Source of the DNA: Streptomyces sp. BR123
GTDB lineage: Bacteria; Actinomycetota; Actinomycetes; Streptomycetales; Streptomycetaceae
DNA: 51,695 nt
NCBI RefSeq assembly: GCF_013401435.1
Contig: NZ_JACBGN010000019.1
Coordinates: 1-51,695 of the forward strand
Direction: 5' to 3'
In this document: positions 25,668 to 32,736 of the stretch, piece by piece
How the letters are laid out: each line of letters opens with the position of its first letter
How positions within the stretch are numbered: position 1 is the first letter of the stretch
Notes under the pieces: model-generated
What the model was told of the DNA's origin: nothing
Seen by the model: the letters and a program-made list of their open reading frames with translations, nothing else
Databases searched by the model: none
Position numbers and translations under genes: made by a program

Positions 25668-26581
25668 GCCGGCGGGCGAGGTCGAGGGCGCCATAGGTGA
25701 GGATCCGGCTGGCCCCGGACCGTTTGAGAACGGTGTAGGCCTCCAGCAGGCCCGTCACGGTCCGGCCGCCGTCCGGGGCGGGGTCGGTCAGCCGCAGGTA
25801 CTCGCCCGAGACGGAGAACGGCATCACCGGCACCGGCAGCTTCTGCCTGAGTCCGACGAGGGTGTCCACGGTGTGGAGGGCGGGCTCGGTGAGGATCATG
25901 TCCGCGCCCTCGTCGACCATCTCCCGCGCGGTATGCACGGCCTGCTCGGGCTGGCCGGGATCCAGCTGGAAAGCGCGGCGACCGGAACGCGGCGTCGCAC
26001 CCATGGTGGCGCGGTACCCCTCTTACAGGCTTGACTCGAAGATGAGGTGGGGCATGATCGCCACGTCACGGTGGTCGGCCGCGTTCAGGGCTTCGCGTAC
26101 GGCCCGCACGGAGCCGGGGATCATCGCCGCCGGGCCCACGATGTCCGCGCCGGCCTCGGCCTGCATGGCAGCCTGCGCGGCCAGCACCTGCGTGGTCTCT
26201 TCCAGGTCCGCGTGGCCGCCGGGTTCCGTAAGGAAGCACTCGCCGGAGTTGTTGTGCGAGCACACAGGTCTCGGTCATCACCGCGATACCGGGCCGGGCC
26301 TTTTTCACTGCCCTGATCGCACGCGCCATGAGGCCGGTCGGCGAGGAGCTCTGGGAGGCGCGGGCGTCCCGCATCCGCGACCCGGCGAAGACCTTCACCG
26401 ACCGCACGCCCGCATCATCCAGCGCGGCGATGACGCCGGGGAGCTCGCGCACGGTGTACGTGGGCATCGGGCGCGGGGTGGTGTCGTCGTCTTCTCGCAT
26501 CAGCAGCACCATCGTCAGGTCTGCCGGTGCCAGGGTCGGCCCGCTGAGGAAGTTCCGGATGGCTAAGCGGTGGGTGGGCAC
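25654..26581 (-). pseudogene. HemB-like (porphobilinogen synthase-like) gene, disrupted, lacking both active-site Lys
   Basis: Minus-strand frames together give a HemB relative of about 310 residues: FLSGPTLAPADLTMVL, GVRSVKVFAG, an apparent Zn site ETC-V-CSHNNSGEC after frame correction, EAGADIVGPAAMIPGSVRAVREAL, DPGQPEQAVHTAREMVDEGADMI, and VSGEYLRL. Two lesions break it: a frameshift at the TGTGTG run (26261-26266) and an in-frame TAA at 26023-26025. Independently, the two Schiff-base lysines of HemB are absent: SAK is replaced in MPHLIFESSL and VKPALPYLD reads LTEPALHTVD. GTG at 26581 follows AGGAGG; codon 6 is the rare TTA. It was either a non-canonical enzyme or already inactive before decay. 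Confidence 0.78.
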
Positions 26582-26606
26582 ATCATCCTCCTGGTGTGGT
26601 GGCGGC

Positions 26607-26710
26607 CCTGCGGCCGGGGGCACGCCCTCTACTTGCGGGAAGGGGACACCGTGCCAGGCCCGGGGAGGGCTGGGGCTGGCACGAGGAGAGGGCGTGTTCC
26701 AGGCCGCAGG
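26607..26710 (-). ncRNA. Long structured leader upstream of the hemB-like gene
   Basis: CCTGCGGCC (26607-26615) pairs with 26702-26710, CACGCCCTCT (26621-26630) pairs with 26687-26696, and an inner hairpin CGTGCCAG (26650-26657)/CTGGCACG (26676-26683) caps it. Transcribed on the minus strand it ends about 15 bases before the hemB-like ribosome site. It could be an attenuator, riboswitch-like leader or terminator of the upstream gene. No known riboswitch consensus was recognised. Confidence 0.5.
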
Positions 26711-26806
26711 GTGCGGCAGGACAGGGCTCTAGAGAGCGGTGCGGGTACCGCACCGGCAGACGGGTAAGGTCGATCACCAGCGCGGGCCCGAGAGGATCAC
26801 GGCTGC

Positions 26807-27064
26807 CTAACCGCGCGGCGGGTGCTCGGTCACCTTCACGACATCTCGTATCAGGGCCCTGGCTTCGCGGCCTGAGGGGAGTCGGATCCACAGGTAGGCC
26901 TGGTCGGCCTCCACGCCCTTCCAGCCGGAGCCGACCTGCACGACGCGGCCGGCGATCTCCTCGGGCGTCTCTCGGCGGCGATCCTCGGGTTCCACATAGG
27001 ACCAGCCGGTCACGGTGTCGCCGACCTTGAAGCGGGCGCGCCCGCCGCGGGCCATGGCGGTCAC
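26807..27064 (-). CDS. Small hypothetical protein (82-85 aa)
   Basis: The product MARGGRARFKVGDTVTGWSYVEPEDRRRE... has the look of a small beta-barrel (SH3-like) protein: KVGDTVTGW, GRVVQVGSGW, AYLWIRLPSGREA. Either the GTG at 27064, which overlaps the preceding small gene's stop (GTGA), or the ATG at 27055, which has GGAGG nine bases upstream, starts it. It forms a two-gene operon with the 52-residue gene. It resembles small mobile-element proteins; no specific function is known. Confidence 0.7.
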   Translation of the reverse strand: MTAMARGGRARFKVGDTVTGWSYVEPEDRRRETPEEIAGRVVQVGSGWKGVEADQAYLWIRLPSGREARALIRDVVKVTEHPPRG

Positions 27065-27219
27065 TCCTCCGTTTCGGTGGACACATCGCCACCGGTGCTG
27101 CCCCGGGAATCCCTTGGCGAGTCCTCCCAGCGGGCGAGGAATGTTTTCAGGCCGTACTCGGCCCGGTCGATGAGTTCGGGGCTGGGCTGGCCGTGCGGGT
27201 GCAGCCTACTGCTGGTCAT
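27061..27219 (-). CDS. Small hypothetical protein (52 aa), translationally coupled
   Basis: The frame MTSSRLHPHGQPSPELIDRA... continues with EYGLKTFLARWEDSPR and an acidic Ser/Thr/Glu tail. GAGG lies upstream of the ATG at 27219. The stop TGA overlaps the GTG of the next gene by four bases, the classic sign of coupling. Composition is natural, with low Arg/Pro, unlike shadow frames. The function is unknown. Confidence 0.6.
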   Translation of the reverse strand: MTSSRLHPHGQPSPELIDRAEYGLKTFLARWEDSPRDSRGSTGGDVSTETEE

Positions 27220-27433
27220 CTTGGGGCCTCGTGCTCGCGTGGGAGTCGGGGAGTGTGGTCCCGCCCGCCGGCCTCGGGGGGAAACCTGCGGGCGGGACGG
27301 CCGCCCTGAGCGGCTGATCTCCAGTCAACCCAGAGACTGAGCAGGAGGAGACTCCACGGGGTGACTCCAAGACGGAGTCACCCCGTGCCGAATGGGCCTA
27401 GCATCGACTCACCGCTACTCGAGGGAGTCGCAT
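27220..27433. promoter_or_regulatory. Control region with GACTC/GAGTC repeats and a 13-bp hairpin
   Basis: ACGGGGTGACTCC (27356-27368) and GGAGTCACCCCGT (27374-27386) form a perfect stem with a 5-base loop. Further GACTC or GAGTC copies lie at 27350, 27406 and 27425, just before the XRE-gene start. It separates the minus-strand small genes from the plus-strand regulator; it may be an operator array or a terminator-like attenuator. Confidence 0.5.
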
Positions 27434-27949
27434 ATGCACCAACAGCCAGACCCGCGCGCGGTCATGGCCGGGCTGCTCAGTGACGACCGGCTGCTCCGTG
27501 CCTGCGCAGAACGCGACATGGGCACCGTTTTCCGACTGCTCAACAACCGGGGCGTCTCTACTCGCCAGATCGCCGGCGACGTCGGCATCACCCAAGGGCG
27601 GCTGTACGACTACATGACCGGCAAGAGCCGGGTGGAGAAGCTGGTCGTGTTCGAGCAGATCGCCGACGCCTTCCACATCCCCGGCCACCTGCTGGGGCTG
27701 GCTCGACGTTCCTGGGAGCCGGCAGCTGCGGTGCCGGAACACCAGCGCGCCGACCGTCCGCCGCCGGACGGCGATGATCTCACGGCGATGGACCACTTCC
27801 GCAGCGCCGACCGGCAGACCGGCGGAGGCCGCCTCTATGGGGCGGTGGTGCGGCACCTCTCGGACCGTGTGGCGCCGCGACTCGTGGACACCAGCAGCGG
27901 CCCTCAGGTGTTCGCCGCCGCCGCGGCGCTGACCGAAATGGCCGGGTGG
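27434..27949 (+). pseudogene. XRE-type HTH regulator, 3'-truncated
   Basis: GGGAG precedes ATG 27434. Residues 42-62 (STRQIAGDVGITQGRLYDYMTG) are a clear helix-turn-helix, followed by VVFEQIADAFHIPGHLLGLARR, the layout of large Streptomyces XRE/TPR regulators of about 400 residues. Similarity stops after ALTEMAGW near residue 171. Downstream codons are the antisense of the next, opposite-strand gene fragment, giving a frame to 28087 with an unnatural tail. The TPR half is gone, so normal function is unlikely, though the DNA-binding half could still act. Confidence 0.7.
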
Positions 27950-28095
27950 TCGGCCAAGTCCTGGCAGCAGGTGAACGTGTCGATGCCACACTCCCAGATC
28001 GCCTGGATAGCTGGTGCGAGCTGCTCGTCGATCTGGGCATGGAGGTCCCCGACCCGGACGAGAACGGTGGGATGCGTGCCTTCGTAAGACGTCAT
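27950..28095 (-). pseudogene. Hypothetical gene fragment, 3'-truncated
   Basis: MTSYEGTHPTVLVRVGDLHA followed by IDEQLAPAIQAIWECGIDTFTCCQDL reads as a genuine N-terminal half of a small conserved protein. The sequence then runs into the truncated XRE gene on the opposite strand. Both genes lose their 3' ends at the same point (about 27950), which marks a recombination junction. No Shine-Dalgarno is seen before the ATG at 28095, so the start is uncertain. Confidence 0.5.
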
Positions 28096-28231
28096 CGCAG
28101 GAGCATAGAAGCGGAGTACTACATCAGAGTAGGCGGAGCCCGCCGGCAACATGCTCCGCTTCAACCAGCCGCGCACCCGCTAGGCCGTCTCCTTTGGATC
28201 TTGTCGGCTAGCCCGTATCCACCGGCACTGC

Positions 28232-28726
28232 ATGGGACGACAGATGCCTGTGGTCGCCAACGGCCAGGCAGAATGTGGTGTGACCTGTGATGTCTGTGGC
28301 CATGAGATGCGACGAATGCCGGTGGGTGAACCGTCGATGCGGGACGTGGCGGTGAAGGAACGCTGGTTCTGCCCCTGGTGCTATGCGTGGACCGAATTCG
28401 GATACGACCCGCGCGAGGTCTCGCGGCCGCAGTACGGCTACATACCGTGGGAGCGGGCGGAATCCCAGCAACTTCCGGAGGGCGTCACCCACGTGTACGA
28501 CGTGGCGTACGCGTACTCCGCTGACGGATTCGGTGCAACGCTGTGCGGACTGGCCCATGAGGGCCTCACCGCCTCAGCGTACCTGTGGATGTCTGAGTGG
28601 CCGAGTGCTTGCGAGGCGTGCAAGGAGGCCGTTGCGGTCATCGACGAGCGCTGGCCTCTGCATATGCGGAACGGCAACCGGGTCTCTCCCGCCCCGCCTC
28701 CGGGTTCCGACTGGCCGCCCTTCTAA
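28232..28726 (+). CDS. Hypothetical protein with zinc-ribbon Cys pairs (164 aa)
   Basis: The N-terminal region has CDVCGHEM and WFCPWCYAW, two CxxC pairs spaced like a zinc ribbon. A second pair-like SACEACKEA lies near the C-terminus. Between them are natural segments (GVTHVYDVAYAYSADG, LCGLAHEGLTASAYLWMSEWPSACEAC is continuous in part). ATG 28232 or 28244 may start it. Mobile elements of Streptomyces often carry such small Zn proteins; the role is unknown. Its stop lies about 35 bases before an IS5 transposase start. Confidence 0.65.
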   Translation: MGRQMPVVANGQAECGVTCDVCGHEMRRMPVGEPSMRDVAVKERWFCPWCYAWTEFGYDPREVSRPQYGYIPWERAESQQLPEGVTHVYDVAYAYSADGFGATLCGLAHEGLTASAYLWMSEWPSACEACKEAVAVIDERWPLHMRNGNRVSPAPPPGSDWPPF

Positions 28727-28761
28727 GCGCTCCCTTTAGATCATCTGATCGTTGGTCCGGT

Positions 28762-29066
28762 GTGTCGTTGACTGACGCCCAGTGGGCCCGCATTGAGCCA
28801 TTGTTACCGGACCGGACTCCTCGGCGGGGTGGGCGGTGGCGGGATCACCGGCAGGTGATCGACGCGATCGCGTTCAAGTACCGCACCGGCACCCCGTGGA
28901 TGGACCTCCCGGAGCACTTCGGGTCATGGAAGGGCGCCCACAACCGGCTGCGGAAGTGGGCGGCCGACGGCACGTGGGCGAAGGTCTTCCCCGCCCTGCT
29001 TGCCCAGGCCGATGCGGAGGGCGACCTCGACTGGGTGGTCGCGGTCGACTCCACGATCGTCCGGAG
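28762..29066 (+). pseudogene. IS5-family transposase, N-terminal fragment
   Basis: GTG 28762 opens SLTDAQWARIEPLLPDRTPRR, then WRDHRQVIDAIAFKYRTGTPWMDLPEHFGSW, NRLRKWAADGTWAKVF and VAVDSTIVR, typical of the first third of an IS5 transposase including the first catalytic Asp. At about 29066 it joins the 3' part of a kinase gene on the other strand; downstream codons are antisense. The C-terminal catalytic Asp and Glu are missing, so it is inactive. It is a different fragment from the C-terminal IS5 remnant at 9.5-10.1 kb. Confidence 0.8.
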
Positions 29067-29282
29067 GGCGTTCTGCCGCTCCACGGCGGCCGGGGTGAGG
29101 GGCTGGTCGCCCGCGTCGCCGCCGATCTCGCGCCGCAGGGAGTCGAGGCAGACCACGGCGTCGACCGCCGCGGTCTGGGCGTACGTCGACTTGCCCGAGG
29201 CCCCCGGGCCGACCGCGACCAGCAGTGTGCCGGGGACGAGGTCGAGGGCCGGAATGGTCAGGAAGCGCGTGGTGGTCGTCAT
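29067..29282 (-). pseudogene. P-loop kinase gene truncated by the IS5 fragment
   Basis: ATG 29282 overlaps the previous gene's stop (ATGA). The product begins MTTTTRFLTIPALDLV and has a P-loop GPGASGKST, then VCLDSLRREIGGDAGDQ and AAVERQNAL, typical of polynucleotide-kinase-like ATPases found next to phage RNA/DNA repair genes. It stops at the IS junction, losing most of the fold. About 72 native residues remain. Confidence 0.7.
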
Positions 29283-29716
29283 CCCTGCACCTTCTCGGTG
29301 TCGGTGTTCTCGGGCGCGACCGGCTGGCCGTCGTCCGTGTCGTCGTCGGCCAGCCGCTGGAGCACGGCGGCCACGGTGACCGTCTGATCCACCGCCATGG
29401 CGTCGAGGAGCGGCTGATGCAGCGCCTTGTAGCCGGTCTCGAAGCCGTTGTGGTACCGGCAGGGGTCTGAGGCCTCGGAGCAGGCCCCGCAGCTCTCCCA
29501 GTCGGTGTCGTACGGCTCGATCTCCACCCGCTCGTGCTGCTCGGACGGTTCCAGGCGGAACGCGGCCTCGGGGCGGAAGACGCCGAGCTCGCGCTGCGGC
29601 CAGTCCTGGGGCAGCTCCCGAACCTGCAAGGCGAGGGCGGCCGCGACCGCAGGCTGGTGCTCGACCAGCCGACGCCACAGGTTCTCCGCGGCCAGCACCG
29701 GGTCGTCGAGGCTCAC
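29279..29716 (-). CDS. Hypothetical protein in phage-like operon (145 aa)
   Basis: Composition is natural and acidic. It has a Cys/His cluster (WESCGACSEASDPCRYHNGF) that could bind a metal, a helical N-terminus (LAAENLWRRLVEHQPAVAAAL) and an acidic C-terminal tail. It overlaps the upstream gene by four bases and the downstream kinase fragment by four, so all are coupled. No family is recognised. Confidence 0.7.
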   Translation of the reverse strand: MSLDDPVLAAENLWRRLVEHQPAVAAALALQVRELPQDWPQRELGVFRPEAAFRLEPSEQHERVEIEPYDTDWESCGACSEASDPCRYHNGFETGYKALHQPLLDAMAVDQTVTVAAVLQRLADDDTDDGQPVAPENTDTEKVQG

Positions 29717-30474
29717 AGCGCCGCGCCCTTGCCGTCCCGGGGCATGAGCAGGCCGTTCGTGCGGTGCAGGATGCGGTCGATGTACTCGTCCAGGTCCAGG
29801 TCGAGGTCCGCGTCGGCGCGGAGTTCCTGGGGCGTGCGGGTCCAGTCGGTCAGGTCGGCCACCTCACGGGCGCCGCGGAGCGCGTCTTCCCGGGAGGGGA
29901 AGGCGGCGAGCCCCAGGCCGGAGTGGTGGGTCAGCCGCCACGGGTTGGCGGCGCCGTCTCCCTCCTCGCGGAGGTCTTCCGGCAGCTCGAAGACGCGCAG
30001 GCCCGGCACCGGCTCGACGCCGACCACGGCGAAGTCGCCGTTGGAGCCGACCACGCGGATCCGGCAGGCGACCGGCGGCAGCGCGGTGCCGTACGGGTCG
30101 ATCTCGGGATGCGTGAAGCGGATCGGCTTGCCAAGGGCCCGGGCGTAGTCGATCTCAGAGCGGGTGGAGTCCCCGATGTAGTCGCCGACGATCAGCACCT
30201 CGTCGGCGAGGCGGATCTTCGCCCGGTGCAGCTCGTCGAGACGGTACTTCAAGTCCTCAGCGTTCGCCGGGTCGCCCCACAGCGTGTGCGGCTGCTTCAT
30301 GTCGCAGCCCGGGCGGACGACGATCCGGCCGGCGGCGGTCTCCTGGAGGTCCGCCTCGGTCATCGCCTCCATGAAGCGGGTGGAGCCGCAGATGGCGACG
30401 ATGACCGGCAGGCCGAGCCCTCGCTTCGCGGCGACGAGGTGACGCTCAGGGGTGAGTAACTGCGGGTGTGACAT
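29713..30474 (-). CDS. Nucleoside 2-deoxyribosyltransferase-like protein with C-terminal extension
   Basis: Predicted 253 residues. Residues 24-120 show VIVAICGSTRFMEAM, ADEVLIVGDYIGDSTRSEIDYARALGKPI, the Rossmann-like core and the Glu of the S-E-I-x-Y-A motif that is the nucleophile in nucleoside deoxyribosyltransferases. The C-terminal half (RIRVVGSNGDFAVVGVEPVPG...) adds an unassigned domain. Such proteins occur on phages and plasmids and may act in nucleotide salvage or base modification. It is second in a minus-strand operon. Activity is inferred from motif only. Confidence 0.7.
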   Translation of the reverse strand: MSHPQLLTPERHLVAAKRGLGLPVIVAICGSTRFMEAMTEADLQETAAGRIVVRPGCDMKQPHTLWGDPANAEDLKYRLDELHRAKIRLADEVLIVGDYIGDSTRSEIDYARALGKPIRFTHPEIDPYGTALPPVACRIRVVGSNGDFAVVGVEPVPGLRVFELPEDLREEGDGAANPWRLTHHSGLGLAAFPSREDALRGAREVADLTDWTRTPQELRADADLDLDLDEYIDRILHRTNGLLMPRDGKGAAL

Positions 30475-30487
30475 AAGCGGTTCTCCT

Positions 30488-30922
30488 CTACTTCGGGTTG
30501 AAGATGCAGTCGAAGGCCTCGCGGAAGACGGCCACGTTCTCGGCGGTCATCCGGTAGGCGATGGCCCTCTGCCAGCTCGGGTTGTTGGGGTCGTAGTGGG
30601 CGTAGACCGCGGTCTCGATGCCCGCGGGCCACCACTTCCGGCGCTCTCCTCGGGTGATGGCGCGGGACAGGGCGATGGTCGGGCCGCGCAGGTCGCCGCC
30701 GAAGTGCGCGCGCAGTTCCTCCGCGTCCTTGTCGCCGTCGGCCTCCACGACGAGGCGGGCGAAGGTGAGGGCGTTGCCCGGGAGCGACGCGAGGTACTGC
30801 ACGGCGCGTTCGACATTCCACGAGGTGTCGACCGCCACCGCGAGCTCCTCGCGGTGCTCAGCGAGCAGTTCGAGCAGTTTCCGCTCGAACTCGGGGGAGG
30901 CGCCTTCAATGGTGATCTTCAC
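30488..30922 (-). CDS. Hypothetical protein, first gene of phage-like operon (144 aa)
   Basis: MKITIEGASPEFERKLLELLAEH... is a natural, charged protein; the rest contains WNVERAVQYLASLPGNALTFARLVVEADGD and AHYDPNNPSWQRAIAYRMTAENVAVF. No domain is recognised. A 13-base gap separates it from the deoxyribosyltransferase-like gene. It appears to open an operon with the deoxyribosyltransferase-like, Cys/His and kinase genes. Confidence 0.7.
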   Translation of the reverse strand: MKITIEGASPEFERKLLELLAEHREELAVAVDTSWNVERAVQYLASLPGNALTFARLVVEADGDKDAEELRAHFGGDLRGPTIALSRAITRGERRKWWPAGIETAVYAHYDPNNPSWQRAIAYRMTAENVAVFREAFDCIFNPK

Positions 30923-31086
30923 GAAGGCCTCCGGTGAATTCTTGCCCGATTCTTACTTCGGTTCTGCATGGGAGGAGCATGCCGGAGCGCGCCCCGGCTC
31001 ATCTAGACCAGGTAGAGAATCTGGCCAGAATTTTGCACGAAACGAGTGGACCGGCGCCCCGACAACGCCAGTTGGGCCATCCGCGC

Positions 31087-31180
31087 GCCCGGCGGCCGTG
31101 CAAAACAGCCACCCCTCGGTGCGTCCGTTGATGTAGTACTGGAGCGCGTCCCAGGTGACCGGCGGGATCGGCGGCGGGCT
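31087..31180 (-). pseudogene. Fragment of a tyrosine integrase
   Basis: About 30 residues (IPPVTWDALQYYINGRT, GWLFCTAAGR) match residues 274-300 of the intact integrase at 32737-33912 at most positions. Nothing of the catalytic domain remains beyond it. It is the remnant of a second, related integrase, or of a duplication of this one. The rest of 30923-31222 has no supported gene. Confidence 0.65.
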
Positions 31181-31222
31181 GTCCGCTGGGGGCATGGGCG
31201 CGGACGGGGAGGAATCGCTACC

Positions 31223-32305
31223 TCACCGTCCGCGACCGCGACGGTCGGGCTGGTGGCCCTGCTGTTGTACCGGGGCGGCCGGACGGCCGACCTGCTGAGT
31301 GGTCCCCGTGATGGAGCGGCCGGTAGGCGGCTTGGCGGTGACCGACCTCGCCCGCGCGGCCGCGGTGCTCACGCGCATGCCCGCCTCGGTGCTCCGGTGC
31401 TGCATCACGGGAGCGTGTGGGCCGGGCGCGGGCTCTTGGGCCCAGTCGCCGCGGTCGAGTTTGATCAGTCCGGTGAGCGCGCCTTCGGTGTAGAGCCGCT
31501 CGGCGTTGGCCCGAGCCACGGAGAACGAGGCCGCCTCGCCTTGCGCGTACAGGGCGCGGATGAGTGGTTCGGGCGCCATCCGGCCGCCGTAGTCTTCGGT
31601 GCCCTGATCGAACGCGATGCGGCCTTCTTGCCAGCGCAGCGCGTTCTGTTCGAGCGAGGTCTGCATCGGCACCTCGATGCTGAGCACGACCCTCTCGCTG
31701 TACCCCTGCCGGTTCAGGTCGCCGAGCAGAGACTTCGTCTTGTCGAAGTTCTTCATGACGCCGTCGTAGAGCAGGTTGAAGCCCTGCTCACGGGCCCAAT
31801 CCTCGAAGGTGTCCTGGAGGTGGGCGCTCTCGCGGTGCACGAGCGGTGCGAGTTCGGCCGGAGCCAGTCGCAGCCCGCCAGGCAGCGCATATGCGTGCGA
31901 CGGCAGGGCGGGTGCGCCGCCGTGGCGGAAGATCTTCTCCTTGAACTCGTCGGGGTCCAGTACCACGTACTGGTCGAGGTCCATTCCATGTGCTTGGGCC
32001 AGGGCCTGGCCGAGCTTGGTGTCGTCGCCCTGACGGTCCCGCAGCAGCCGCTGGGACTGTCCCTTGCCGGCGCCGGGCGGCCCCGCCGTGAGCAGTACAG
32101 CCTTGCCGTCGCGCGGAAGGCCGGAGCAGGCGGCCATTGCCTCGTCCAGAATCTCCTTGTGCAGCCGCCGCCGCTCCACCGTCCAGGTTCTGTTGCGGTA
32201 GTGCTGGCCGTAGGTGTCGGCCGGCCCGGTCGCCAGGTCCCCCGTGGTGAAGCGGTCCTGCAAGTGCCGGTAGAGGGCGCGGTACTCCGCGCGTAGCACG
32301 TCCAC
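31223..32305 (-). CDS. Zeta-family toxin kinase
   Basis: Predicted 360 residues with a zeta-toxin core: Walker A TAGPPGAGKGQSQ (about 73-85), YVVLDPDEFKEKIFRHGG, a His/Glu region LVHRESAHLQDTFEDWAREQG and NLLYDGVMKNFDKTKSLL. Zeta toxins phosphorylate UDP-N-acetyl sugars and so block wall precursor synthesis; some relatives use other substrates. The last 60 residues are Arg/Gln/Pro-rich and likely disordered, an extension beyond the usual length. It is 27 bases downstream of a small partner gene, the probable antitoxin, and next to an integrase, fitting a stabilisation module. Confidence 0.82.
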   Translation of the reverse strand: MDVLRAEYRALYRHLQDRFTTGDLATGPADTYGQHYRNRTWTVERRRLHKEILDEAMAACSGLPRDGKAVLLTAGPPGAGKGQSQRLLRDRQGDDTKLGQALAQAHGMDLDQYVVLDPDEFKEKIFRHGGAPALPSHAYALPGGLRLAPAELAPLVHRESAHLQDTFEDWAREQGFNLLYDGVMKNFDKTKSLLGDLNRQGYSERVVLSIEVPMQTSLEQNALRWQEGRIAFDQGTEDYGGRMAPEPLIRALYAQGEAASFSVARANAERLYTEGALTGLIKLDRGDWAQEPAPGPHAPVMQHRSTEAGMRVSTAAARARSVTAKPPTGRSITGTTQQVGRPAAPVQQQGHQPDRRGRGR

Positions 32306-32332
32306 GTTGTGGTCTCTCCCTTGTCCGTTCAG

Positions 32333-32566
32333 TCAGAGGGACTGCCGGCGGCGGAAGATCTCCTCATAGTCCTCGTCGGTGATCTTGTCGAGGAGCATCG
32401 CTTGTGCCACAACGTCAGTGGTGTTGTCCTGGTGGTCGGGCAGGGTGTGGGCGGGGTCGAAGTCGCGCTCCTCGAACGGCCAGGCCGCGACCGTGCTGAT
32501 CATCTCTTCCCGGCTGACCTCCCCGGCCGCGTAGCTGTTCAGGTATGCGCGCAGCGATGCTGTCAT
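32333..32566 (-). CDS. Probable antitoxin partner of the zeta toxin (77 aa)
   Basis: AGGAG precedes the ATG at 32566. The product is acidic and helical (MTASLRAYLNSYAAGEVSRE, WPFEERDFDPAHTLPD, AQAMLLDKITDEDYEEIFRRR). Small acidic proteins upstream of zeta genes usually bind and block the kinase. It lacks a DNA-binding motif. The assignment rests on position and size. It is 27 bases from the toxin start and 171 bases from the integrase stop. Confidence 0.6.
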   Translation of the reverse strand: MTASLRAYLNSYAAGEVSREEMISTVAAWPFEERDFDPAHTLPDHQDNTTDVVAQAMLLDKITDEDYEEIFRRRQSL

Positions 32567-32736
32567 CGAGTGCTCCTTCCATGGCCGCGATGCGGCCACC
32601 TTGTGGTGGAATGTTGATCTTCGCAGACCGGTCGCTATGACCATGTCTCGGTCTTCGTGGATGGACACGCCTGGCTCGCCAGGAACGGAAGTCCGCAGAG
32701 CCCAAGACGACCCCTGCACGCTCTTCTCGTCCAGCC

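Noticed and set aside
26607..26710. Known riboswitch (for example cobalamin) upstream of the HemB-like gene
   Set aside because: No B12-box or other known consensus was seen; I report only the structure.
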